NCBI GenBank assembly: GCA_900473045.1
Contig: UCKS01000017.1
Location: forward strand, 219,324-283,323
Direction of reading: 5' to 3'
Length of the DNA stretch: 64,000 bases
Origin: Hyphomicrobiales bacterium
Lineage (GTDB): Bacteria; Pseudomonadota; Alphaproteobacteria; Rhizobiales; Rhizobiaceae
Positions within the stretch are counted from its first letter, which is position 1. Every line of letters begins with the position of its first letter. The position numbers and the translations under genes were made by a program. The notes below the pieces were generated by a model. It saw only the letters and a program-made list of their open reading frames with translations, was not told the origin of the DNA and did not search any database. Below are positions 45,688-54,389 of the stretch, piece after piece.

Positions 45688-45765
45688 AGCCTACCTTGCC
45701 TGCAGAAAAAGGGACGGTTCTGGCCGGTGCGCAGACCAAACAGAACCGTAGGTTGGGAGGATGTT

Positions 45766-46782
45766 TTATTTTGCTGTTGCTATGACTTTTTCGGCATCGG
45801 CCTGCGAATACTCGACATTGGCAACGCCGCCTTCCTGGGTGCTGGCCAGATTGGTCTCCAGCGTGTCCTGGCTGATGCTGAGGAAAGGGACGACGAGATC
45901 CTTCTTCACATCCTTTCCGTCGAGAATCTGTTGGGCGACCCAGAAGGCAAGCGTCGACACGCCCGGTGCGATCGAAACGGACATAGTTTCGTAGCCATTG
46001 GCATCCTTCTGTTCCTTCCACCATTTCAGCTCGTCCTGGCGGTTGCCCATTACGATCGTGGGTATCGGCCGCTTAGCGGCTGCAAAGGCTTCCGCCGCAC
46101 CATAGCCGTCGCCGCCCTGGGTGACGACCGCTGCGACGTCGGGAAGGCTCGGAAGGACGCCGGCCACCGCTTTTTGGGCCACGTCCTGCGCCCAGTCGCC
46201 GTGCACGGAGCCAACGATCTTGAATTGCGGGAACTGGGCCACACCAGCGTGGATGCCGGCCGAGATTTCGTCATCGACGAAAACACCGGCGAGCCCACGG
46301 ATTTCGAGTAGATTGCCGCCAGCCGGGATTTTCTTCGACAGGTATTCGACCTGGCTGCGGCCCATTTCCTTGAAGTCGACCGCGATGCGCCACGCGCACG
46401 GTTCCGTCACGATGCCATCGAATGAGACGACGGTGATGCCGGCATCGCAGGCTTCTTTGACGGCGCCATTGAGTGCTGTCGGAGACGCAGCGTTGATCAC
46501 AATGGCGTCATATCCCTGCAGAATCATGTTCTGGATCTGCGCGGCCTGCTCGGTCGCCTGGTTCTCGGCTGTGGTAAAAGGATCGGCGGCGGCAACGACA
46601 CCGGCCTTCACGGCTTCGCCGGTTACCTTTTCCCAACTCGTCAGCATCGCCTGCCGCCATGAATTTCCGGCGTAGTTATTGGACAGCGCGATCTTCTTGG
46701 CCGCTGTATCGGCCATTGCCTGCATCGGTATGGCGGCGCACGCCAGTGCGGCCGATGCCAAAAGCATCTTCTTGAGAATCAT
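45766..46782 (-). CDS. Periplasmic sugar-binding protein (RbsB-like)
   Basis: A 338-residue receptor with a signal peptide (KKMLLASAALACAAIPMQAMA). The mature protein has the Peripla_BP_4 pattern: KKIALSNNYAGNSWRQAML, NMILQGYDAIVINAASPTALN, VVSFDGIV and VVTQGGDGYGAAEAF. Ligands in this family are pentoses, hexoses or related polyols; the nearby SMP-30 lactonase suggests a sugar or sugar lactone. GGGAGAG precedes the ATG at 46782. First gene of the ABC-lactonase operon and divergent from a two-component system. Confidence 0.9.
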   Translation of the reverse strand: MILKKMLLASAALACAAIPMQAMADTAAKKIALSNNYAGNSWRQAMLTSWEKVTGEAVKAGVVAAADPFTTAENQATEQAAQIQNMILQGYDAIVINAASPTALNGAVKEACDAGITVVSFDGIVTEPCAWRIAVDFKEMGRSQVEYLSKKIPAGGNLLEIRGLAGVFVDDEISAGIHAGVAQFPQFKIVGSVHGDWAQDVAQKAVAGVLPSLPDVAAVVTQGGDGYGAAEAFAAAKRPIPTIVMGNRQDELKWWKEQKDANGYETMSVSIAPGVSTLAFWVAQQILDGKDVKKDLVVPFLSISQDTLETNLASTQEGGVANVEYSQADAEKVIATAK

Positions 46783-47058
46783 TTCTCTCTCCCTGTTGAT
46801 CCGGCTTTCATAGAGCGGGATCTTTTCATCCTCGCCGAAGCGGCGATGCGCTTTCGTGAAATGCCGAGCTTCCTCCTCTCGGTAAGGAAAGGATCGTATA
46901 GAATGCGATGCTTGTATAGGAAGATTGAGGCAGCGCGTTTGCGGAATCTGCTGTAGATGATGCGGGATCCAGCAAGACGCGCGGTGCCCGGCAGGCGCAG
47001 AAAATAACTCGGACTTTGCCGTGGAGGCGGACGAAATTGGCAAGGAGGAGAGACAAGC

Positions 47059-48309
47059 ATGCTCAAGATGGCACCATCGGTGCTTCTCGAACACTATCTG
47101 GCAATATCGCGCCTGCTTGCTGGGCAGCTTGAATTCCGCTCTGCCATACGCGCGGTGGCGGCGCAGATCGCCCATATCATCCCGCATGATCATCTAGACG
47201 TCTGCATCGTCATGCATGGCGGCAAATACCACACGGCCTATGAGACCGGACTTGAAACCGCATGGGGCAACCACCCGCCGGCACTCGTTTCCGGTAGCCC
47301 GATCCGTGGCCTTCTTTGGGGGGAGGTTTCTTACTTTCTAACGGATGACGCCGGGATAGACCCGCGGTTCAATTTTGAAAACGCTTTCACCCGGCCCATT
47401 TTCGACCAGGCTCTTCGCAGCCGGATCCATGTTCCGCTCAAGGTGGAAGGGGATGTGATCGGTGCACTGAGCTGTTCGTCACACCAGGTAGGGCTCTATA
47501 CGATGGAAGACATCGTCAACGCCCGCTCCCTGGCGGATCTTCTTTCACCCTATTTCTTCGCTTTGCGGGCAGCCGAGCAGGCCCAGCAATCGGCGATCGT
47601 GGAGGCAGAGGCTCGGGCACGCGAGGAAGGATTGCGGCTTGGTGCACTCAATCTGACGGAAGCCCTCGAGCGTGAGCGCCAGCGTATCGGCATGGATCTG
47701 CATGATCAGACGCTGGCCGACCTGACCCGGCTGTCCCGCCGACTCGAGCGCCTCACCCACGAACCTGATGTGGCCGGCGAAGCATTAGAGCCTCTGGTTC
47801 GCAGCCTGCAACACTGTATGCAGGATCTCCGGCAGATCATCGAGGAAGCGAAGCCTTCCGTCCTGCAGCTCTTTGGCTTCGTCCAGGCTGTAGAAAACCA
47901 TCTGGATCGATCGGTGCGCGATAGTGGGCTCTCGATCGACCGCGAGTTGATAGACGAAACGGAGGGTGGCGTTGATAGCCTGGATCCGACGGTATCCGTT
48001 GCACTGTTTCGTATCACCCAGGAGGCAATCAACAATGCAGTGCGCCATGCCCAAGCGAACCGCATCGTCGTGCGGCTCGGCGAGCGAAACGATGGCTTCT
48101 CGGTTGAAGTCTGTGACGACGGTGTTGGTATTGCAAAGCAGCGCCGGCGCAACGGCGGCGGAATCGACAATATGAAAACGAGGGCGAGGCTGATTTCCGC
48201 CAGATTTTCAATCAGCGCTGGTCGAAACAATCTCGGGACCGCGATCGGCGTCCATCTGCCACTGGCGGCACAGACTCCGCGCCAACGTAATCCGAGTAAC
48301 GACCAATGA
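47059..48309 (+). CDS. Cytosolic GAF sensor histidine kinase (NarX/DegS type)
   Basis: A 416-residue kinase without membrane helices. Residues about 10-170 look like a GAF domain (VPLKVEGDVIGALSCSS), a coiled coil follows (about 170-205), then the HisKA_3 dimerisation domain with H215 in RIGMDLHDQTLADL and the ATPase boxes ITQEAINNAVRHA, VCDDGVGI and NGGGIDNMKTRA. It signals to the NarL-like regulator whose gene overlaps it by 4 bases. Divergent from the sugar-binding protein gene, so the pair probably controls the ABC operon in response to an internal metabolite. Confidence 0.9.
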   Translation: MLKMAPSVLLEHYLAISRLLAGQLEFRSAIRAVAAQIAHIIPHDHLDVCIVMHGGKYHTAYETGLETAWGNHPPALVSGSPIRGLLWGEVSYFLTDDAGIDPRFNFENAFTRPIFDQALRSRIHVPLKVEGDVIGALSCSSHQVGLYTMEDIVNARSLADLLSPYFFALRAAEQAQQSAIVEAEARAREEGLRLGALNLTEALERERQRIGMDLHDQTLADLTRLSRRLERLTHEPDVAGEALEPLVRSLQHCMQDLRQIIEEAKPSVLQLFGFVQAVENHLDRSVRDSGLSIDRELIDETEGGVDSLDPTVSVALFRITQEAINNAVRHAQANRIVVRLGERNDGFSVEVCDDGVGIAKQRRRNGGGIDNMKTRARLISARFSISAGRNNLGTAIGVHLPLAAQTPRQRNPSNDQ

Positions 48310-49028
48310 AGGTTCTGATCGTCGAAGACGACCCCTTGCACCGATCCTACCTGCACGAAGCCGTCAGTGCTGCGCTGCCGGAATGCGAAACCGTCATCGA
48401 GGCGGAAAACGGCACCATGGGGGAAAAGCTCGCCCGCGACCACCGCTCCGCACATGTCGTCATGGACCTGCAGATGAACAATCGAAACGGGATAGAGGCC
48501 GCCCGCACGATTTGGAAAGAGCGGCCGGATACGCGTATCCTCTTTTGGTCCAACTATTCCGACGAGGCCTATGTGCGAGGCGTCTCACGGATCGTTCCGG
48601 ACGGTGCGGCTTATGGATATGTGCTCAAGTCCGCTTCTGACGAGCGGTTGAAACTGGCTTTGCGCAGTATCTTCGTCGAGGCGCAATGCGTCATCGATCG
48701 GGAAGTGCGCGGGATGCAGCAAAAGAGCCTCGGCCAGGCCAAAGGTTTCAGCGATTCGGAATATGAAATATTAATCGATATTGCCTTGGGTCTAACGGAT
48801 CGGGCTATTGCGAGAAGGCGCGGCCTCTCCCTTCGCAGCGTCCAGAATAGACTACAGCAGCTCTACGAAAAACTCGATGTTTATCAAAACGCATCAGATG
48901 ACCATGAAGACAGTCGCTTCAATCTGCGAGCAAGGGCTGTGACCGTTGCTATGCTGCGCAAGCTTCTTAACTACAGTGCCTTGGAACGAGCGGAAAGCGA
49001 GCTGGCTGAATGGCTAAAACTAGGATGA
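48306..49028 (+). CDS. NarL-family response regulator
   Basis: A 240-residue regulator with receiver (Asp8/Asp9 pocket, Asp54 in VVMDLQMNNRNG, Lys108 in YVLKSA) and a C-terminal LuxR-type region (about 148-205: GFSDSEYEILIDIALGL, DRAIARRRGLSLRSVQNRL). The recognition part is intact, though the usual Thr/Ser-Val-Lys-hh motif reads LRSVQNRLQQ. Likely partner of the overlapping kinase; probable target is the divergent sugar ABC operon. Confidence 0.88.
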   Translation: MKVLIVEDDPLHRSYLHEAVSAALPECETVIEAENGTMGEKLARDHRSAHVVMDLQMNNRNGIEAARTIWKERPDTRILFWSNYSDEAYVRGVSRIVPDGAAYGYVLKSASDERLKLALRSIFVEAQCVIDREVRGMQQKSLGQAKGFSDSEYEILIDIALGLTDRAIARRRGLSLRSVQNRLQQLYEKLDVYQNASDDHEDSRFNLRARAVTVAMLRKLLNYSALERAESELAEWLKLG

Positions 49029-49347
49029 ACCGCCCAACCGATTAACTAAACATAGATTTGTCAAAGGCTTAGATTGAGTTGTGAGCCGTTGGTTCATACC
49101 AAAATGGCAGGCGGTCCCAAGTCGAACTTATTGATATTTTGAGGGTATTCAATAATCAACGTCATCCCGGAGCTGTCTCGCGATTTATCTTGACGCCAGC
49201 GAATGCGGGGCCGGTTAGCCTGCATCTATATCCACGCTGGGTTGTACCAACACTGTACCAGATAGGTTCAACCATTTACGTCCTATTATCGTCTGCGGTC
49301 ATTGTCTGTGGGGTCGTTCCGCTTCGTCATAATGTCATGAATGGCAC
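49029..49347. other. 319-base non-coding region
   Basis: Sits between the response regulator and the RTX gene. It must hold the RTX promoter. A 71-codon frame (49139-49354) has no recognisable feature and no codon bias that supports it. Nothing else seen. Confidence 0.5.
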
Positions 49348-50793
49348 ATGGTAATTACGGACGCTCAGTCGCCTCCCTCGCAGCCAAGGATGATGCTAAT
49401 GCCGGTTTTGAGCAATGGAAATGAGCTTTCTGTATGGGAAGACGTCAACAATGAAAGCCCGGACGCAATTCTCTTCACGATAACTGACGCTGCGGGTGGA
49501 GTTGTCGGCCCTATAGGCGCGCAGCCCGATTATTTCTTTGGGTCAGTCGACGTTGCCTCTGTCGACGTCTTCGATGGGTTCTTCACCGTTACGAGCTTCA
49601 CGAACGACGGCAGGAACGAGATCTTTACAAGGGTCGAAACGCATGTCTTTGACAACGAGGGCAATTACATTCGCACGCTATCCGCCCAGGCTGCCTATCT
49701 CTCCGCAGGCACCGTTTCGGTCACAGCCCAAAACCCCGACGACATTACGGTCACCTATACTGGTGCAAATGAGTATTTTGGCGGCGAAAACACTCAGTAC
49801 GGCCAACATCAGATCATTCTGTCGGATGGCGTGGTCCAACCTGATACCTTTATCAATCACGCGCCTACCGTCATGGACCTGACCTTCACACTCTCGACGG
49901 GAGAGATCCTGGACGATATCAAGTTCAATGCAACCGACAAAGACTTTGACCTGCTGTCGTTCGTCATTCTCGATGGACCCGATAATGGGAGCGTAGAACA
50001 GGAAACCCGCTTCGAGCCCGGCTCCTATCCGTTTCCGCAGGGAGAGTCCGGCGGCAGCGTTCACTACCATCAGGATTTCCTGAAGGGGAATTTCTTCGAT
50101 TACCTGCCGGACGCGGGATTCACTGGGACTGATACGTTTACGGTCTATGCCACGGATGGCCAGGGCAACAGCAATGTTGCAACTATTACCATCACGATAG
50201 CACCACCGGCCCAGTCCATTGTGCTGACGGACGGCAGGGATGCGGTCAGTTACAAGGCCTACGAACATGCCGTCATCGTTGACGGAAAGGGGGGCAGCGA
50301 CCGCATAATCGGCAGCAAGTTTGACGACATAATCGACGGAAATAAAGGAAACGACGACCTGCGGGGCGATCGCGGGGATGATGTTCTCACCGGGGGACAG
50401 GGCAACGATCATCTCTCTGGCGGTGCGGGTCATGATGTTCTGAGCGGCGGTTTCGAATTCGACTTCCTGACAGGCGGAGAAGGCCAAGATACGTTTGTTT
50501 TTGACGTCGCACCGAGGGCGGCCGATCTAGACTGGATTATCGATTTTCGATCCGCGGATGACGAACTTCGATTGGACAATTCGGTATTCGGTGGCCTTGT
50601 TGAGGGAACTCTTGACGCCAACGCTTTCATCACTGGGAAAGCTGCCTTGGACGCTGATGACCGGATCATCTTCAACAAGAATACGGGCGTCTTGTCGTAC
50701 GATGTCGATGGTGTGGGAGGGCAGGCGGCCGTGAAGTTTGCGATGGTGAACTTTGGAACGTCGTTGGCCGCGGGCGACTTTTTTATCGTTTAA
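49348..50793 (+). CDS. RTX calcium-binding secreted protein
   Basis: A 481-residue protein with no Sec signal. The first about 170 residues form repeated beta structure (ADAILFTITD, VDVFDGFFTVTSFTNDGRNE), about 175-285 resemble a cadherin-like/Big_9 domain (FDYLPDAGFTGTDTFTVYATD), and about 310-380 contain RTX nonapeptides (GGSDRI, GNKGNDDLRG, GDRGDDVLTG, GGQGNDHLSG, GGAGHDVLSG, GGEGQDTFVF). The C-terminus ends in hydrophobic DFFIV as in type I secretion substrates. Such proteins fold on calcium binding outside the cell. No secretion genes are nearby, so a remote type I exporter would be needed. Confidence 0.88.
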   Translation: MVITDAQSPPSQPRMMLMPVLSNGNELSVWEDVNNESPDAILFTITDAAGGVVGPIGAQPDYFFGSVDVASVDVFDGFFTVTSFTNDGRNEIFTRVETHVFDNEGNYIRTLSAQAAYLSAGTVSVTAQNPDDITVTYTGANEYFGGENTQYGQHQIILSDGVVQPDTFINHAPTVMDLTFTLSTGEILDDIKFNATDKDFDLLSFVILDGPDNGSVEQETRFEPGSYPFPQGESGGSVHYHQDFLKGNFFDYLPDAGFTGTDTFTVYATDGQGNSNVATITITIAPPAQSIVLTDGRDAVSYKAYEHAVIVDGKGGSDRIIGSKFDDIIDGNKGNDDLRGDRGDDVLTGGQGNDHLSGGAGHDVLSGGFEFDFLTGGEGQDTFVFDVAPRAADLDWIIDFRSADDELRLDNSVFGGLVEGTLDANAFITGKAALDADDRIIFNKNTGVLSYDVDGVGGQAAVKFAMVNFGTSLAAGDFFIV

Positions 50794-50921
50794 CCTGTTG
50801 CCACTTCAACGCTGTGTATACCGAGGAACTCTCGACCGCTTGAATAAACGGCACCTAAAATCCGGCCGGTTACGTCACCGGATCGCACGAAAGTCAGCTG
50901 GTTTTTGAACCCCTACGTTAG

Positions 50922-51248
50922 TCAGGAATTGGGTTTCGGGTCCAGTCGCGCTAGGTGAGCGCTGAGGACTCGGTCTTTAAAGGTATGAGAGGCTTTGAAA
51001 GTCACAACGCGGCGCTGAGAAATTGGAGCTTCAGTACCGGTTTTAGGATTTCTGCCAATGCGTTCGCTTTTCTCCCGCACCTGAAAAGTTCCGAAAGACG
51101 AAAGCATGACGGTCCCTCCATGCGTGATGGCCGAACAAATATCGTCGAGCACCAACTCTACGAGCCTTGCGGATTCCGTCCGGGAAAGGCCCACTTTCTT
51201 GAAAACCGACGCAGCCAACTCAGCCCGCGTTACAGTCTTCCGAGTCAT
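50922..51248 (-). CDS. IHF-alpha-like DNA-binding protein (paralogue)
   Basis: A 108-residue HU/IHF family protein. [23 protein letters not shown] and the DNA-binding arm [22 protein letters not shown], followed by [13 protein letters not shown], are close to alphaproteobacterial IHF-alpha. IHF bends DNA at specific sites and helps recombination and regulation. The chromosome normally encodes ihfA near other housekeeping genes, so this accessory-region copy is likely a second one; that is inference. The ATG at 51246-51248 gives the conserved start; the frame continues upstream without merit. Confidence 0.87.
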   Translation of the reverse strand: MTRKTVTRAELAASVFKKVGLSRTESARLVELVLDDICSAITHGGTVMLSSFGTFQVREKSERIGRNPKTGTEAPISQRRVVTFKASHTFKDRVLSAHLARLDPKPNS

Positions 51249-51460
51249 GCTCCGGATTATCCGCACGCCAGAAATTAAAATGGTATTTGAATACGTTGCC
51301 GGATGGGTGCCGAGGCTCGTCCAGGCCGGCGGCAAACCGGTCACGTGGGTGCCGTTGACCTGCGAATTGCAACGGGACTGGAATAGCGAAGAAACCGTTC
51401 CAGGTTTTGCAGACATTCTTTTCAAAAAACGAAGGCCACTGAACCCAGGGGGTAGACAAA

Positions 51461-51871
51461 ATGCAGATTGATCTCACCGGCAAGACGGCGTTGGTCTGGG
51501 CAACCGGTCGGAATTCTACCGTTTCGTCCCTGAGAATCCGTTCTACGGCTACAACCTCGATGGGGCCAAGCCCTCGGAAGCAGTCGTTGCGAACTGGTGG
51601 CGCCAGGGGATGGCTGGCGGCGCTCTCGCTCATTACGCGACCGTCGACTCCTGGCTCGAAGATTACACCGAGGATCTCAAGAAGATCACCGTGCCGGTGC
51701 TAGTGATGCATGGCGAGGCCGATCAAGGCGTCCCGTTCGCAGTTCCGCGCCTCGTGCGGTCGACTTGCTCAAGAATGGGACGCTGAAGACCCACCCAGGT
51801 TACCCCCATGGCATACTGACCACACATGCGGATGTCCTCAACCCGACCTGCTGTCGTTCATCAGGTCTTGA
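51461..51871 (+). pseudogene. Mosaic remnant: SDR start joined to haloperoxidase-like hydrolase
   Basis: The frame starts [12 protein letters not shown], the exact opening of many SDR dehydrogenases, but within 15 codons changes to a different frame reading NRSEFYRFVPENPFYGYNLDG, then NWWRQGMAGGALAHY and ITVPVLVMHGEADQGVPF, which matches the middle of the hydrolase at 9133 ([32 protein letters not shown]). After another shift it reads NGTLKTHPGYPHGILTTHADVLN, the hydrolase C-terminus including its catalytic His, and one more shift is needed to reach the end (LLSFIRS). The N-terminal half including the nucleophile Ser is missing. A non-functional fusion of two deleted genes. Confidence 0.75.
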
Positions 51872-52207
51872 TGACATTGACCGGACCCGGCCGTCACCCA
51901 CCGTCGGGTGGACGATCTGTCACCCTGAACTGCCGGGTGACACCTGTCGCCATTGACAAGTCCGGCCAAAGCCCGGCAAGACTCAATTGGCGAGCTATGA
52001 GGGTGAGAATGGCGCTCGACGGTGCAGATTTTCCGTGGCCTGCCGTCAGTGGACGGGTCGCGGGATGGATTCCCTTCAAGGCGATCAATACGACAGCCAA
52101 GAGTCACTTGTAACGTAGGTCCCTAAATTCGCATGGCGCGTCAACTCGTCTGACACAGGACGCCCGGGTCTTACTTCAGCCGTCCTAGAATCTCCGATCA
52201 AAGGAGA
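51872..52207. other. 336-base non-coding region
   Basis: Between the mosaic pseudogene and the MFS gene. It has a 7-bp inverted repeat GTCACCC-N9-GGGTGAC (51919-51941), possibly a terminator remnant without T-run, and a short hairpin ATCTCC/GGAGAT near 52190-52207 at the MFS 3' end. No gene is supported. Confidence 0.45.
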
Positions 52208-53674
52208 TCACGCCTCATGCTGAACCCCCCGACGGACCTCATGCCTTGGAACAAGCAGGCAGACCGGCACGATCAATACAGCGATCAACAGCATCACCAC
52301 GAAAGTTGAATGCAGTGCGTGTTGCAAGGCAAGCCGGATTGCTTGTCCGTCAGCCATGATGGCGCCAGTTCCGTTCAGGAGACCTCGCAGTTGCTCCGGC
52401 GTTATCGGCTGGCCGTTGGTGGAGTGTGCCAGGCCATATGTCAGTACCGCGCCGAGCACAGCCGCGCCGAGTGTGCTGCCGAGGTTGCGGGAGAAAACGT
52501 TTGAAGCAGTGGCACTGCCGCGCTCAGACCAGCTCACGCTATCCTGGGTAAGGATTAAGGCACTAATATTGAGCAACCCCATACCGAAGCCCATGACAAG
52601 CGAGCCTGCACCAGCCAGCGACGCCGAACTCGAGGATGTAAGCAGGACGAGCAGGCACGTGCCGGCCGGAATGCAGATACTGCCGGTTATCATGATCGGC
52701 CGCAAGCCAAAGCGCGCAAACGTGCGTGACGCGATTGTCGCACCGCATGGCCAACCTAGGAGCAGCATTGTCAATGCGAAACCCGCCACTAGCGGTGAGC
52801 GGTCAAGAACCGTCTGGACGTACATCGGCAAGAATGTCGTTAATCCCATGATCGACATGCTTGCGAAAAACACAGACAGATTTGCGAATGCTATCGGCCG
52901 CTTCAGCCACAGGTCGGGCGCGACCATGGGTGCTTCGGCCCGGCGCTCCTGCCAGATGAATGCCGCAAGAGTGATGACAAAGACGGCAAGAGCCACGATT
53001 GCATAACCGGATACTGTCGTCTCCATTTCGGTCAACGCAATCAACAGGGCAGATATGGAGATGGCGAACAGTCCGGCTCCGAGGATGTCGATGGATACAA
53101 CCCGGGTTCGCTTTTCCTCATGCAGGAAGAACATGAATGCCAAGGCTGCAAAAATTCCCACCGGTACGTTGATCCAGAAAACCCATGCCCAGGGGAGATT
53201 GTGGATGATGAGGCTGCCGAGAAGCGGTCCAACAACTGCAGACAGCGCCCAGACGCTGGCCAGATAGCCTTGGACCTTGCTTCGCTGACTGCCGGGAAAG
53301 AGATCAGCAACCACCGTCATGGCGACAGGTTGAATTGCCCCCGCTCCGATCCCTTGCAGGAGACGGCAGGCGATCATCGACGGCATCGACCATGCGAATC
53401 CCGCGAGTACCGAGGCAAACAGAAACAGTGCGATGCCAATAAGGATCATCGGTTTGCGACCGTAAATGTCCGCGAGCTTACCAAAGACGACGGTCGTGGC
53501 TGTTTGAGTCAGCAGGAATGACGAAAACACCCAGGAGTAGAGATTGATCTGTCCCAGTTGAGCAGCAATCTGTGGCATTGCGGTTGAAACGATCGTTGCC
53601 TCGATGGCGATCATCGCCATGCTTGCCATGATCGCGACAACAACAAGCCCGCGATGGGAACTCTTCTCTGACAT
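52208..53674 (-). CDS. MFS drug exporter, 14-TM DHA2 (EmrB/QacA) type
   Basis: A 488-residue membrane protein with about 14 hydrophobic segments. DHA2 signatures are IEATIVSTAMPQIAAQLG in TM1, LADIYGRKPMILIG (loop 2-3), RLLQGIGAGAIQPV, and SVWALSAVVGPLLGSLI (motif C of antiporters). These are proton-coupled exporters of amphipathic drugs. No adjacent TetR or MarR gene was found; the 365 bases upstream hold no identified gene. Confidence 0.9.
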   Translation of the reverse strand: MSEKSSHRGLVVVAIMASMAMIAIEATIVSTAMPQIAAQLGQINLYSWVFSSFLLTQTATTVVFGKLADIYGRKPMILIGIALFLFASVLAGFAWSMPSMIACRLLQGIGAGAIQPVAMTVVADLFPGSQRSKVQGYLASVWALSAVVGPLLGSLIIHNLPWAWVFWINVPVGIFAALAFMFFLHEEKRTRVVSIDILGAGLFAISISALLIALTEMETTVSGYAIVALAVFVITLAAFIWQERRAEAPMVAPDLWLKRPIAFANLSVFFASMSIMGLTTFLPMYVQTVLDRSPLVAGFALTMLLLGWPCGATIASRTFARFGLRPIMITGSICIPAGTCLLVLLTSSSSASLAGAGSLVMGFGMGLLNISALILTQDSVSWSERGSATASNVFSRNLGSTLGAAVLGAVLTYGLAHSTNGQPITPEQLRGLLNGTGAIMADGQAIRLALQHALHSTFVVMLLIAVLIVPVCLLVPRHEVRRGVQHEA

Positions 53675-54039
53675 AGGTGGGCTTTCAGACTGATGGAGCG
53701 CCTTGCTAGCAATCGACGCCGATAGAGGGCGGTTGAATAACTACTCTTCAGATGAATTGCGTCAAGCGGCTGCTCGACTGATTTCAGGTGAGATAGTTCT
53801 AATCTAACTCGCCATCTGGTCTTTGCGGCGGCGGCGTTCTCTTGTGGAAGTCGTGACGCTGTTCTCAGCTCTGGGAGCGCGGCGAGCCATGTTGTCGATC
53901 GAGACCAGATTTCGTTCGCTGATGGGCGCGCAGACCAACATAGATCTTCAAGATCGAAAGCTGTTGCCGCTCCATGGATAAATTGGCTGTGTCACCTGTG
54001 AGCTCACAATTAAGCTCCCATAATCATAGCTTTGGTTTT
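53675..54039. other. 365-base non-coding region
   Basis: Upstream of the MFS exporter and downstream of the XRE gene. I see no gene with domain features; small open frames (under 45 codons) are not supported. The exporter promoter must lie at its left end. Confidence 0.45.
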
Positions 54040-54288
54040 CTACCGGATCTCATCGGAAGAGGTCGCGTCTCCCTCGACGAATCGTTCCGCGACGTTGACG
54101 CCGAGAACACCTGCCAGGGCTTCTAAGGCGGAAACGGTAACGTTCTCCATGCCGCGCTCGATACGCTCTACGTAGGAGCGGTCGATATTTGCCTCAAGCG
54201 CCAGCTTCTCCTGGGAAAAGCCGCCTTCCACGCGAAGCCTTCGCAAATTCCACCCGATGGGTCTGTTTAATATCCATGGCCTAACCAT
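54040..54288 (-). CDS. XRE-type helix-turn-helix regulator
   Basis: An 82-residue Cro/C1-type protein that is essentially one HTH_3 domain: GWNLRRLRVEGGFSQEKLA, LEANIDRSYVERIERG, NVTVSALEALAGVLGV. The pattern is that of small rhizobial XRE proteins, some acting in plasmid or prophage maintenance. It faces a broken LysR gene transcribed in the opposite direction. No toxin or phage gene is adjacent. Confidence 0.82.
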   Translation of the reverse strand: MVRPWILNRPIGWNLRRLRVEGGFSQEKLALEANIDRSYVERIERGMENVTVSALEALAGVLGVNVAERFVEGDATSSDEIR

Positions 54289-54389
54289 GCGATATTGACG
54301 GATTTACAACAGACGGACTGTGGATCTCTAAATTTTTTGACTAAACCATGCTGGAAATGAACTATTGTTCCGCAACCGGGGCTACGTCG

